Below, in pieces: positions 10,617 through 22,325 of a stretch of 64,000 nt of DNA. The position numbers were made by a program, and so were the translations under genes. Every line of letters starts with the position of its first letter. The stretch's first letter is position 1. Origin of the DNA: Oidiodendron maius Zn (Eukaryota > Ascomycota > Leotiomycetes > Myxotrichaceae). Location: NCBI GenBank assembly GCA_000827325.1, contig KN832874.1, positions 900,067 to 964,066 on the forward strand. The letters are read 5' to 3'. The notes under the pieces are model-generated. The model ran no database searches. It saw only the letters and a program-made list of their open reading frames with translations, and was not told the DNA's origin.

Positions 10617-13190
10617 TTAGATTTCACCGGGGATTTTATCAAATCCGTCAATATAACCGAGCCAATCTTGTGACAATTCCATTACTGGATCCCCAGCAAA
10701 TGGTGTGGAATAAACATTCTGCAAGTCTCCGAAACAGTTTCGAAACTCTGAATCGATAGCCAAAGGGGATGCATCAGAACTAAATCCCGACGGTGCGTTG
10801 ACATAGTCTGTATTGACCCATGATGAATCGTATGATTGTCTAGCATCTGAGAAGAGCTCTCGGGCGCCGGAAGCGCTTGACTGTGGCGGGATATGTTGTA
10901 GAGATGATATCGGAGTAGCGGTAATTTGTCGATCTCGCATTGTGGGCACAGTGCACTGAAGTTTGATCGCATCAGCCAGAACTGCATCACTTAGCCTGTC
11001 AAAGACCTCATGGCAACTCCTGAGAGAATCCCATCGCTCAGACACGGCGACTAAGACGTTAGAACAGGCCCTAGTATCATTCACAATCTCGATTGCGGTG
11101 GGATCCGATTCAAGGATTGCTCCATTTGGTGACGGGCGTCGTTGTTCTCTGAAATGACGTGAGAGTGAGTAGAGATAAGTTAACCCTGCCATAAACACAG
11201 AATGGAGAGTTATCCAAGAATAGTTGATTTTGCGAGAACGATGGAGAGATGCATAAAGTAATACCGCTTCTTTTGAGCTCTTAAACAGTTTTTGCAGAGT
11301 GTCGGAGTTCCCAGTATCTGATAGCATTGGGCAGGGTCGAAAGAGCATCAACATTGCATTGTGGTAGATCACCTCATACCATTCTTTCGAGAGGAAGCTT
11401 GAGCCGCGCCGGCACATTTCTGAGGTGGTTCCATTTTCTAAGGACCTCAAATCTGGTGCTGATTGTCTCCACTCGTCCAGCTCGGCCACCAACTCGTCCC
11501 TCATGTACCGAACGGCTGCTTCATTGTGTCCTGCCTTCTTTGGACTGTGAAGTGTGCTCATGATTTTCCCACAGATCAGGCGGTACTTCACAATGTGAAT
11601 GAATATGGCTGTCCTGTTTAAGTCTAGAGTAGCCCAAAGTGGCATCTCTGTATTTGTAATGTGGTCGTTGTCAACGGAAGGCATCTCTACATCAATGGCT
11701 TCCATGTGCAGTGCCATAGGCCGCCCAAGGGTGATACTGACGACCCTAGCAAGGTTAACCAAAAGTTTATTTGCAAGTGAGAATAATCTTACCTGTCCAT
11801 GCAAAGCAGAGACCAGAAACAGCGTCGCCTCAATTCTTGATTCACGGCTCTCTCCGAGTCGTCGGTATCCATATTTGGTTCATTACGAATGTCATATGCA
11901 CTTTCACGATGCAGTCCCAACTCATACGCTATACGTACGGCTATTCCTACAAGGTGCCACATGCTGGCGGATGTATCTTGCATCGAGCTGCTTGTTCGAT
12001 ATTGGCAGAGTAATAATATTGCTTGTAGGCTGCGCAATCCCCCAAGTTGAAATACTTCTGTTGCTTGATTCATGGCTCGAGTATGGTGCGTTTCAGCACT
12101 TGGTAGCATTTGCCACTCATATTTATAGACATTAACCGTTGAAATAGCAAGGATCATGTCGAAAACAAAGGCCTGGAATGGATTTTTGGTGTAAAAGGAA
12201 GGGTCATTATATACGGAGTCGATGATGGGAAATGTTGAAGCGGGACGCAGATAGGGATAGCAAATATGGTCGTGGGTAAAATAGTGGTTGAATAATTCTT
12301 TAGCCAGGTCCTTGGGCGGTAAGGATCCAGTTGCCTTGGCGAGATCTTGACGCACTGGGGACTCGGCCAAGTTAAGCAGCCTTGCCCTCTGTGAAGTATC
12401 GTTTGGTATTGGGTTTATGTCAACACTTGCACGAACGAGATCAGCAAACAAGACGCCGGATGTAGAGCCTAAGTAATGACGCTCTCCAGCTGCGGTAGAT
12501 GCTAGAAAAGATACTTCATTTATCACATCTCCCGAAGAGAACGATTGGGACGTGGATGTCTAAAAAGACGAGTATTGTTAGTAAGTTTTATTTCTTGAGA
12601 CTGGGCAAGTTAAACTCGAGCGTCGTAGGTTATTTAAATTTGAAAAGGAGCATGAATACAAAATTCCGCGTGCGTGATGGGATGGTCCACTTGAATACGG
12701 CAGACAGATCTCGATTGCTTACTAGCATTGCCTGTCCTGAGCCTGACACATGGAGAATCATTCTTGTCTAAGAAACCACAAGAGAAAATATTTGAACAAA
12801 AATAGCTCAGTCCCCTTCAACAATAATATCTTTTGAGTTAAACAGGGAGATTGAATGAGAGTTGGGTTCTGTCACGTGATTTGGGACCAAGTAAAAAGGA
12901 GCTTGGAAACGGACCTGAATGACATCTTGGGATGTGTGAGGATTCTCCTCATCTCGCGATGCTACACGTGACCTCAATCTGGCCAATTCGCCATTGAGTG
13001 CTCTAGTCTTTGCTTCCTCCTGCCGAAGGCGTCTCTCGATCCCCTCAACATATTCTTTCCGGACGGAGGGATCTCTGCTCCGCTCTGAGTAATAACACTC
13101 CGCATTGGCTTTAACACAGAACCCGCATTTCGGCTTCACCTTGTTGCAGCGTGATTTCCGACGGTGGCATCTGTCGCAGGCCGCCTGCAT
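10617..13190 (-). CDS. Zn2Cys6 transcription factor with fungal-specific middle domain
   Basis: Three exons (13190-12915, 12559-11793, 11745-10617; introns 355 and 47 nt) give 723 residues. The zinc cluster is at the extreme N-terminus, Cys 5, 8, 15, 22, 25 and 32 (ACDRCHRRKSRCN...C..C), followed by a coiled-coil linker (RRLRQEEAKTRALNGELARL). The fungal_trans domain is recognisable by YPYLRPASTFPIIDSVY, the helix RIAYELGLHRES, and RRRCFWSLLCMDR-VVSITLGRP, read across intron 2. The long first intron is unusual here. The ATG at 13190 is the first in frame after a stop; an upstream out-of-frame ORF (start 13431) overlaps it, so a 5' exon or uORF is possible. It is divergent from an MFS permease and is the likely local regulator. 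Confidence 0.88.
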
Positions 13191-13673
13191 TCTCGTGTGT
13201 AACTGTGGAGTGGGTATACTGGCGGCGGCGGCGACCGATTCCGTCCACGAGGAGAAACGAGGGACCTTTAAATGGTGATCGAGAGTGTGCTGCTCCGCCT
13301 CTCCCCGTCCGGTGGAAAGAGAACTGATTCGGTGCTAACAAGGATCCCCCCATATTATGCTCCATATATTGAGGGGCAGTCGTAAAGGGGGTATAACTTA
13401 GGGCCTCGGCATCGGTGCCGTTCGCCGACATTTACGGCGCTGACCTCCGAGCCCAATTGCCGCTCTGTATAGGAGAGATATACTCCCACCCCGCGTGTGG
13501 GGGATTATTATTTCCCCAGATTTTTGCATGCTCTGCAATTGTTGTTCAGCATATATGGAGCTCCTCTCTTCTCATTCCAGGTGTCTTTGTCTTTCAATCC
13601 CACTCTATTGAAGAAGCCCAATCTCCCCTTCGCCCCCACCTACGAGATTGAGAGAGGTAAAACGGCTACCATC
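13191..13673. promoter_or_regulatory. Divergent promoter of Zn2Cys6 regulator and MFS permease
   Basis: This is 483 bp between opposite starts. It contains the perfect short palindrome CGGCA-TCGG-TGCCG at 13407-13420, a plausible site for a zinc-cluster dimer, possibly autoregulatory. The palindrome lies inside the minus-strand ORF that starts at 13431, so it may instead be coding sequence. Confidence 0.4.
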
Positions 13674-15652
13674 ATGGACAAGCTACCCCAAGCAGATTCA
13701 GAGCCTAAGTTCGCTGGCTCGGAGGACTTGGAACGAGAAGTTAGTCCATCTTTTCGAATGCTGGCTTGTAACTAATGTCTTGCAAGATAACTCGTGAGGG
13801 CGACACTGGAACTGAACGCACCCCAGAAGAAAAGGCTCTTATCTGGAAACAGGATCTCCACATTGTGCCACTTTGTGCCGGAATATACCTACTATGCTAT
13901 CTTGATCGTTCAAACATTGGTCTGCTCCCACCCATTTAGCAGAGGAAAGCCCCAATTGACGCAGCCACAGGAAATGCCAAGACGCTCAATTCCTCAACAC
14001 ACAATGACCTCTTGTCAACAACGCACATGACTAATCTCCAGTATACGTAGGTTCAGATGATCTCTACCGCAGATAACCCAAGTCTTATCATTTATAGTAT
14101 TGCCTTAATGGTATTCTTGATTGCCTATGCGATATTCGAAGTGCCGTCCAATTACCTACTGACAAAATTAAGCCCGAGCAAATGGATCGGATTTCTCATG
14201 TTTTCCTGGGGTGCCGTCACTATGGGTCTGGGAGGCACTCAGAATTATGCGGGAGTCACTGCTGTGCGATTCATCCTTGGGATGGTCGAAGCAGGTAGGT
14301 GCTAAACATCTAAGTCCGCGTATATTCATCTAACTTGCCTAGGGTTATTCCCCGGCCTAGTATACTATCTTACGTTCTGGTATCGTACGGATGAACGTTC
14401 ACTTCGTGTTGCCCTTATCCTCGCTTCAGCGACACTCGCGGGAGCCTTCGGTGGAGCAATTGCCTACGGCGTTGGACATATGAATGGTACACATGGGCTT
14501 GAAGCTTGGCGCTGGCTTTTCATTCTCGAGGGATTGCCCTCGTGCTTATCTTCCATCCTTGTGTTCTTCTTTCTTCCTGACTACCCAGAGACTGTGAAGT
14601 GGTTAAGCGATGGTGAACGAACACTAGCAACTTCTCGACTTAAATTTGAGGCGTCTCATGGTATGTATTATTAAGCTTTCAGAATTCCTCAGTCAGAGCT
14701 GATCTTAGGTCTAGGACACGACGAAAGTCTCACTTGGGCCCAGGCAAAGGCCACTTTAATGGATTGGCGTCTATATGCACATTATGCTGTAAGCAATTAG
14801 TCGGCCTTGCCGTAGGAGAATCAGTGTCCTAACTTCGCAGCAGATATATTTTGGAATCTCAACGCCGTTTTCCAGCCTTTCCCTATTCACGCCGAGTATT
14901 ACGGCAGGGCTTGGATTCAAAGACCTTCGGGCTCAACTCATGACTGTCCCACCATATGCAGTAGCTTGTAAGTATCTTGATTCACTCTCATTTAGAGAGG
15001 ATACCAATACTAACGACAAGGCAGATGTCGTTACTCTTCTGGTCTCTTATTCCGCCGACCACTTTAATTCGTAAGAAATTCCGTTCTAACATCTGCTAAC
15101 ACACCATATACTTACTGTCTGTGTAGACGGAGCCTTCACTCTGCAGTCATGGCAACTATTGGAGCAGTGGGCTTTTTAGCCTCCGCTGTCCTTCCAGCGA
15201 AATCCTACAATGTAAAGCTTATCTCTGATTTTGTTGATATCATGACGCTGACTTTTATAATATAGTCCCGCTATGGGTGTCTGATTGTTGCCGCTTCTGG
15301 CGCCTTTTCTTGGTAGGATACTTGAACCCCTCAGCTTCCTTTAGGGTACATTTAACACATATGTAGCATCCCACCTCTTCTCGGATGGCTATCTTCAAAT
15401 TTACATACAACAGCATCTGTTGGGCTTGCAATAGCTATCAACATCTCTGTCGGGGCTCCTGGACAAATTGCAGGCGTATGGATATATAAGGCCGACGAAG
15501 CAACACGTGGATATCCAACTGGCCATTGGACAAATGCTGCACTCTTGTTTTTTGTTGCTGTTGGCTGTGTTGGTTTGAGGATTTATTATGGACTATTGAA
15601 CCGAAAGATCGTGAGAGACGGGGGAGCAGCGAAGAGATTGTACAGATATTGA
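13674..15652 (+). CDS. MFS permease, anion:cation symporter (Dal5/Tna1-like) family
   Basis: Eleven exons are inferred: 13674-13739, 13787-13919, 13971-14046, 14098-14294, 14343-14660, 14709-14788, 14841-14967, 15025-15070, 15127-15211, 15266-15312 and 15367-15652. They total 486 residues. After a soluble N-terminus comes the first membrane helix with YLDRSNIGNAKT, split by intron 2, the signature of allantoate/nicotinate-type carriers. Later landmarks are EVPSNYLLTKLSPSKWIG, GLFPGLVYYLTFWYR, FILEGLPS and FFLPDYPETVKWL. These carriers import organic anions, including carboxylates and vitamins, across the plasma membrane. Every intron is 45-60 nt. Pairing with the regulator and the AtuA/esterase genes suggests uptake of a carboxylic acid product, which is inference. 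Confidence 0.88.
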
Positions 15653-16141
15653 ACACAGTCTTATCAAATTGTACTTAACTCTAAGTTGGCCATAATTTTA
15701 ATTCTCTGCTGCAGCATTTTATTAGCAGCATTGCTGCATAATCGAGCCCCTATTATGCGTCCCTTGAGAGAGGTTGTTTACGGTGGGAAATGTGAGCACA
15801 ATACAGCGTCCCGGCTATATAAGTCAAAAGTTAGTATATTCTAAATTAGATAAATTCCTTGGCACAATTAACTGTGTTTATTTAACATGCAAAGATGCAG
15901 AAGAAAAATTATTTTGCCTCGCCAGCACCACTTTGTGGTAGGAGTTATTGCTCTCGTGTAAGTGAAAAAAATAATATTTAGCATCGGACTCTTGGGAAAC
16001 TCCTAAGAACTAGGCTTTTCTATCATTACCTTGAATATGTGGTGCAAACTGGCAATAGTCCAAACACCTATAAAATTTTGGCTTAAATTGCTTTCTTCAC
16101 CCTGTTCGTATTTCTTAAAAGACGATAGTATTCATGTACTC
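15653..16141. other. Convergent 3' intergenic
   Basis: AT-rich 489 bp between the permease stop and the next regulator's stop. Nothing recognisable. Confidence 0.5.
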
Positions 16142-18494
16142 CTAGGACAATAAATTAAACCCATTTGACAGATAGTCAAATGGCAAAATATCTTGAGGAA
16201 GGCCGGTGCCGAATAGCAAATCGTCAAAATTCATACCGTCCAGATCAATTTCCTCACGCTCGCTGAAAACAGTTTGACGCGGCTGACTCGCTAGCGGAGT
16301 CACAGGAGGCTGCGGCGGAACAGGGCCGTTGGTTATTGTTGATAAAAGACCGGATGTATCCTCTATCTCTGTATTCCGTAGGGAGCCGTGAATGCTCGTC
16401 CTAGATCTGACTTCTTGCAGCAGGGTGGCATATCTTGCTGCTAATGTGCTTGTGCTGCCGGCAGCTGTCAAAAATTCCATTCCCCATTTCAAGATCTCGT
16501 CTTCTTGTTCATACTCTAGTAACTGTAGTTTGGACTTATCCATGGAATAGAGATGCAACAGGACCCCCATTGAGGTGAAAATATCTGTATTATGCCTTAT
16601 AAGCGATAAAGAAGATCTAAATTACCTCAAAATGACGTACAGTGCAGATTATACCGGAGAGAATTTAATAGCTTGCGTCGATACTGCATATATATAAGGC
16701 GTATAGTATCTTTTGCAGCCGTTATGCACGTCTGAGATCCTGCAATAACGATGGAGCGTAGAAAACGATCGCCAATATCGTGTCGGCTGTAGTAAAGTAG
16801 TAACTGCCGCTGTAGAAGAATGCGAATTTGTAGATATCTTGTAACCATCAATTTATGAGTTACATTAATATTTTATAAAACCTACCTTAGCTGCATGACA
16901 GTTTGTTGTCGTTGGAAGATCCGCGAGTCTGATGTGTTAGCCGTGGGGTGAAGATGTTTTGGCCTGTCTTGCCACCAAGCCTGCAGCTGGCCGTCTAAAA
17001 GAACTGCTTCACTAAGTAAGTAAGATAGACTGTGCTCTGGTCTCGATTGTGAATCTACACCCGGCTGTTGCAACCTTTCATTCGTGGTCGTATAAAGAAC
17101 TTGTAAGATTTGGTCGATAATCTGGGCCAATTTGATAGTATGTAGAAAGAATGCTAATATGGGAGGACGAGCCAACGGCTGTCGAGGTGCTAGCGAAGTG
17201 TTTTGGATATACTGGTCATCGATAGCCAAGGGTGGTGGGACTTCGACTACATTGGCCGCTTGCATTGATATTGGTCGGCCAAATTTCCAACTCAGTGTTC
17301 TGTCGAGGATAAAGCAGCCCCACCACACCCTCTTCCTCACTTCTTTCTCCACTATTGAAATAGGCAGGTCGTCAGGGCTTAAATGGAGACCAATACTAAC
17401 TGCCGTTCGTGTCATTAGTCCGGCAAGTGTCCAACACTCGTTGAGCTCCATGGTGCCTTGCAGAAAATGGCACATAAGAAGTAAGGCTTGAACCAGCTCT
17501 AAATTTCCACATTTAAAAATATGTGAGAAGATGATATCGCGAGAACGAGCCACGAAAGGAGCGACTGTCTGCATAAGCTGGGATTCCGGGATTGTATCGC
17601 AGAATTCACAACTAGAGGCAAAAATCATGTTAAGGACAGCATACCACGTTGGTGATAGCCTCGGATTGACGGAACTGCTTTCTATCCTCTCGTATTCAGT
17701 TCGAAAAGTTCCTTCGTGAACAAAGGGATAGAGAGGATGGACACGGTCAAAATAAGCATCAATAAGGTCGTATGCTAGTGGCGTATTTGGAAGTATGTAA
17801 TGATGCTCATTCTCTGTCGAAATCTGGGTGGATGTAGCAGGACCATATATGCCCTGCCGAATCTGCGGGGGCATTTGTTGTTTACCGTTGACTTGCACAT
17901 CATGATCATGCTCAGAGCGAAGTGGAACCTCTGATAGAAATGCAAAGGTTGAAGAACGCCCAAAATATCCGTCTGGGCCACCGGAATCTGTTGGAGAGGA
18001 AGCACTCGACTTTCCGCTTTGAATCTCACCGGCGCCCCTGCAGCGACCCTCCCTAGCCGAATAGGTCTGTGTCACCCTGGGTACAATATCTTGACCTGGG
18101 CTTCGTGATATATCGCTAGTTGCTTTCCAAAGAAGATGCAGTTTGCCTTGTTCGGCATTTGGTGTTGAAATGGGTAACTGCGGCAGCTGTGTACCAGCTT
18201 CGTGTAAATTCAAGTCTTCCTGGGTCATGCGGTGACCAGCGGTTGGCAGTAGATCCAACCTAAGGAGTGTTAGCGAATTAACAGTATTGTACATATAGAC
18301 AACTGCCACAGGCATCCTCACGCCTCAATAGCTGTCGGATCTGGCACCTTGCCGGGATACACACACTGGACGGATCTGCTCCGACAGGAGCCACAGATCG
18401 GTCTCCCTCCGTCACAGCGGTGTTTCCTGTTCCGACAGTCCGTGCAAGCTTGGCCAGAGCCAAGTCTCCGCTTCTTTGCTCGCTCCCCAGACAT
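16142..18494 (-). CDS. Zn2Cys6 transcription factor with fungal-specific domain
   Basis: Four exons (18494-18322, 18259-16886, 16837-16641, 16584-16142; introns 62, 48 and 56 nt) give 728 residues. The zinc cluster uses Cys 17, 20, 27, 34, 37 and 44 (ACTDCRNRKHRCDGGRPICGSC). A disordered linker follows to about residue 190. The fungal_trans domain then includes LIDAYFDRVHPLYPFVHEGTF, the helix LMTRTAVSIGLHLS and RKRVWWGCFILDRTLSWKFGRP. The C-terminus is acidic (EREEIDLDGMNFDDLLFG), a plausible activation region. The third donor is GTACGT, chosen because the longer reading meets a stop. It is divergent from the decarboxylase-like gene with only 303 bp between starts, so it probably controls that gene. 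Confidence 0.9.
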
Positions 18495-18797
18495 ATTGTA
18501 AATGGAATCGGCTGCCTGACTTGGACTGCGACCTGTTTAGCAACATATGGAGGATCGGTTTCGACGGAAGACCCGACTAGGAAAGGGGGGTCACCCGCTG
18601 CCGAGCCGCGGCTAAACCTCGGTTTCGTTTACATGCATCCGGGTGGTTGCGGATGAAAAGGGGTCGCGGCTTGTTCCCCGCGATCATCCCACTTCCGTAT
18701 CGGAAGAGAACATGACTTTTTCCAAGGGTCCATACTATACATTCTTGATATTCGGCTAGAGGAGGGTAGGAGAATGCAACAAAAATAAACAATCAAT
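18495..18797. promoter_or_regulatory. Divergent promoter with CCG-N3-CGG palindrome
   Basis: This is the 303-bp region between the regulator and decarboxylase-like starts. At 18692-18706 lies CTTCCG-TAT-CGGAAG, a perfect 6-bp-arm palindrome with everted CCG/CGG triplets of the kind bound by Zn2Cys6 dimers. It is 92 bp upstream of the decarboxylase ATG. Its function is inferred. Confidence 0.5.
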
Positions 18798-19924
18798 ATG
18801 GTGCTCAAGCTTTCCTTCGCGTGCTGGGATTACGACCGTATGAAGGCTATTGAGGATGGAAGGGTTCGTCCAGAAGGCATTGAGCTGACGTTCTTGAACT
18901 ATCGCGTAGAAGAAACGTGAGTAGAAATATGACGCCTTCCTAAGAAACCTATCCATTGTCCTTTGATCTGCATACTGATTTAAAGTGCTGATATAGTTTC
19001 TTCCGCCAGTTGCGATTCAAGGAATTCGATGTGTCAGAGCTATCTCTGTCATCGTACGTCCTCACTCTCAACCAAGAAGACCCACCATTTATCGCTTTGC
19101 CGGTCTTTCCATCTCGATTCTTCCGTCATCAATCCATATACATAAACAAGAATGCGGGAATTCTCAGTCCAGCCGATTTGAAAGGGAAGAGAATTGGCAC
19201 CCCGGAGTATCAGAGTCTGTTCTCCTTCAGCGACTCACAGGACGGAGCTAACATCTTTACAGTGACAGCTCCTGTGTGGCAACGGGGGATTATGGAAGAC
19301 GAGTTCGATGTTCCGATTGCAAGTGTGGACTGGTATGTCGGAGCAATTGAGAAATCCGACCATCCAAGAATCAGCAAAATCTCCCATTCCTTGCCGCCTG
19401 GTGTTAAGGTTACCGCAATTAAACAGGGACAAAATTTATCCGAAATGCTAGCTAATGGCGAGATTGATGCCATATTCAGCGCAAGCCGACCATCGTCCTT
19501 GGACACGTCACCAAATGTGAAGCGTCTCTTCGATAACTTCAAAGAAGTAGAGGCTGAGTACTACAAACGAACCAATATTTTCCCAATCATGCATGTTGTA
19601 GCTCTTAAGCGAAGCATATATGAAACAAACCCATGGGTGGCAAAAACGTTGACAAAGGCGTTTAGCAAGGCTTTGGACATGGCCTACGAACCTCTGAGAG
19701 AACGGTCGGCTTTGCGATACATGTTGCCATGGCTAGAAGACCATGTAGAAGAGACCCAGAAACTCATGGGAGATGATGCAAAATGGTGGAAAGATGGATT
19801 TGCAGAGAACAAACATGTCATTGACAAGTTTCTTGAATACCATTATAAGCAGGGGCTGTCTAAGAGGAGATTTATGCCGGAGGAAATTTTTGCTCCATCT
19901 GCTCTTGAGACTTTTGTATTATAG
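18798..19924 (+). CDS. 4,5-dihydroxyphthalate decarboxylase-like protein
   Basis: Three exons (18798-18916, 18997-19214, 19263-19924; introns 80 and 48 nt) give 332 residues. The start MVLKLSFACWDYDRM...LEDGRVRPEGIELTF-type opening is like bacterial 4,5-dihydroxyphthalate decarboxylases, which have a type II periplasmic-binding-protein fold. Other landmarks are FFRHQSIYINKNAGI, LKGKRIGTPEYQ-MTAPVWQRG, VDWYVGAIE and EYYKRTNIFPIMHVVA. Intron 2 (donor GTCTGT, branch GCTAAC) has no stop, but removing it restores the conserved EYQMTAPVWQRG, so the long open frame is misleading. There is no signal peptide, so it is cytosolic. Decarboxylation of an aromatic acid is the family-based guess; the true substrate is unknown. 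Confidence 0.87.
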
Positions 19925-19989
19925 AATATTGAGCTCGACAATCTGGATTCTGTATATACAATCCGTTGCAGCTGGTACTATCTGCTCAA

Positions 19990-21787
19990 TTACAAGCCAT
20001 ATCCAAAGGTCGGTTTTCCTATACGCTTTCTCCATTCGGCGCCCTTCCAGATCAAGATAACAATACACGCGTAAAGAACAACGTTAATGATGGCAAGAAC
20101 CGCCCAAGCGATACCATACGACGTCTCCTTTGCGAATGGAATCTATTCCGGAATATTTGTCAGTCGAATATTACTAGTACCATGGATTGCGCTAGAGAAA
20201 TCTCACCATGTAGAACCCAAGGGTGAACGAGAATGTGAGACGCCCGAAGTTGAGAAGGGTCGAAATCTCGGCAGATTGAGGCCTGTAGCAATCGGTGAGG
20301 TAGGCGAAGATCGAAGTGGACACGATCTGGAGCCCAAACGCACCAATCCCAATACCCATGACGGGTCCAGACCAGTGGGTTTTATATTGGAAGCAAACGC
20401 CTTCGATAATGACGCCCGCTGGAAGGATAAATGCTCCAGGCCAGGTTGCATGGAGTCTCTTCTCTGGCTCTGCATTACCCTCCTCTCGCTGGTCGAAATA
20501 ATAAAATACCTTGTCACTCACAGAACCTGAAACAAGTTCTCCTAGCAATGAACCCACTGTTGTAGATATGCCAATCGCCATACCTACTTGCGCCGTATCG
20601 AACTTATAAATACTTCCAAAAGCCGCAGCTCCGGTAACAGCAAATAGGACAGTGCCTACTCCGAATGCGATGCTGTAGTATAATCCCGCCAAAAGAACGC
20701 CAGGATACTTTAGCATGTAAAAGCAGTGTGTAAAATCCCACAGACTAGGTCTACGTTTGACGTTGACTCCCTTAAAATTGAACAGCTGAAAGCGGGAACG
20801 CCTTTGGTCACCAACGACAGAGCTTCTTTGATAAAGCGTTTCGGGCAAGCAGAAGATATTAATTAACCAAGTCACTCCCAAGATGATAGTGGGGACCCAG
20901 TAACACCAACGCCACCCGGCATATTTCGCGGTGAAGCCACCTACTATTGCTGCTACGTGGGCACCGTTGGTGACGCTGTATTTCAGTAAGCTCATGACTT
21001 GACTACCGTTAGAGTACATTGGCTCACAAGACAACGTATATGCCCATGTATTTCCCTCTTTGATGGGTAAAGTACATGTCACCAACAACAGATGCCCCGA
21101 TTCCCATACCTATCGTGATGTCAATCTCTACTAAGGGAACTGTGCATGCGAGGAATACATACCAACTGAAGTTCCAATTCCAACGAAGGCACGAGCCACT
21201 AGTAGCGATCCCCATTTGGTACATACAGCTGAGCCGGCGTTTGCAGCAATTCCAATTGCGGTGCTGATAATATAGACCGGCCGTCGTCCATAAATATTCG
21301 CCGCCGGGGAATATATAAATGGAGCAATACCAGCAAACACGATGGCTATGGTGGTGCTATATGATGCTACGGTGACAGAGACGCCCATGGCACCACTCAA
21401 AAGGGCAAAAGCTGAGTTCTAACATATATTTAATTAGATTTTGAAGGAAGTGGACTATTGCAGACATACTTACAATGCAACCTTGAGAGAAGGGACCAAG
21501 GAAGCCTAAAAAGGAAACCTGCAGAAGGACAAAACATTTAGACCAAGGGGACCAATTCAGTGGATCTAATAGATATTAATATTTTGACTAGATATGATTT
21601 TAATTTTCTGTCTCTTACCGAGAGGGTCATCGGAAGGCTGAGGACGTAGGGGGTATCCGTGGGGATCGAGCTTAAGCGGCCTGTTTGAACTGGAATGTGG
21701 AGATGGAAGTGTGAACTCATGCCCTTGGGCTGATGCCTTGGACTCAATATCATCCTCGGTTTCGATTGTATTGTCGTTTGGAAGCAT
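19990..21787 (-). CDS. MFS drug/metabolite exporter (DHA1-type)
   Basis: Six exons (21787-21619, 21565-21474, 21418-21163, 21109-21028, 20975-20207, 20142-19990) give 506 residues. A charged N-terminal tail leads into DPLNWSPWSK, the usual entry to DHA1-type carriers. Then come SPAANIYGRRPVYIIS (motif A loop), VGMGIGASVVGDMYFTHQRGKYMGIY and GWRWCYWVPTI, with a second half carrying six more hydrophobic helices to KETSYGIAWAVLAIINVVLY. It probably exports a toxic or secondary compound through the plasma membrane. Its stop is 65 bp from that of the convergent decarboxylase-like gene, and it is divergent from a P450. Confidence 0.88.
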
Positions 21788-22325
21788 ATTGAACTTATTT
21801 TCGACAGAATCAACACTATCTTGTAATATACAAATTTAAATATAGGAAGAGTTTAGCGAACGGATTGAATTATATAGATGAAAATCCGGAAGCCCAACAC
21901 TGTGGCGGCGGACCACGTCTTGTTGATCCGCTGTGGCTTTCCCTTTCCCCAGTATTTTATGAGAACTACTATTTGCCAGTGAGGGGAAGCTCTGCTATAA
22001 ATTCTACCGTTCTCCAGGGACATGTGGGCCTTCAAAATTGCGGGATGAAACTGCGGGGATAGCACCCGACCCGCGGAAGAGAGCGGGACCGATGGCAAAA
22101 ATCGGAACCATTCACCCTGAACCGACCCGAAAACGGATCTTCTGCTGTATTTCGATGACTTTTGTCTTTTACCAGCCCAGAGAGGAATTAGCTGACCATT
22201 TTTGATCGGAATCTCAGTTTAGTTATTTGTTTATTAAAGAATGGTCTATTCCTCCATGTCACTACAGCTGCCCCTTTCTCATCGACTAGCAGTGACAGAA
22301 ATATACTTGGTTCTTGATTATAACG
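21788..22325. promoter_or_regulatory. Divergent promoter of MFS exporter and P450
   Basis: This 538-bp region is rich in CGG/CCG triplets (for example CCGAT-N7-ATCGG near 22090 and CCGAAAACGG near 22127). These are possible zinc-cluster sites. No further gene is seen. Confidence 0.4.

Noticed and set aside
13111-13431. Frame starting MSANGTDAEA upstream of the Zn2Cys6 regulator, considered as an N-terminal exon
   Set aside because: It is in a different frame from the zinc cluster and no convincing splice donor joins them; kept only as a possible uORF.
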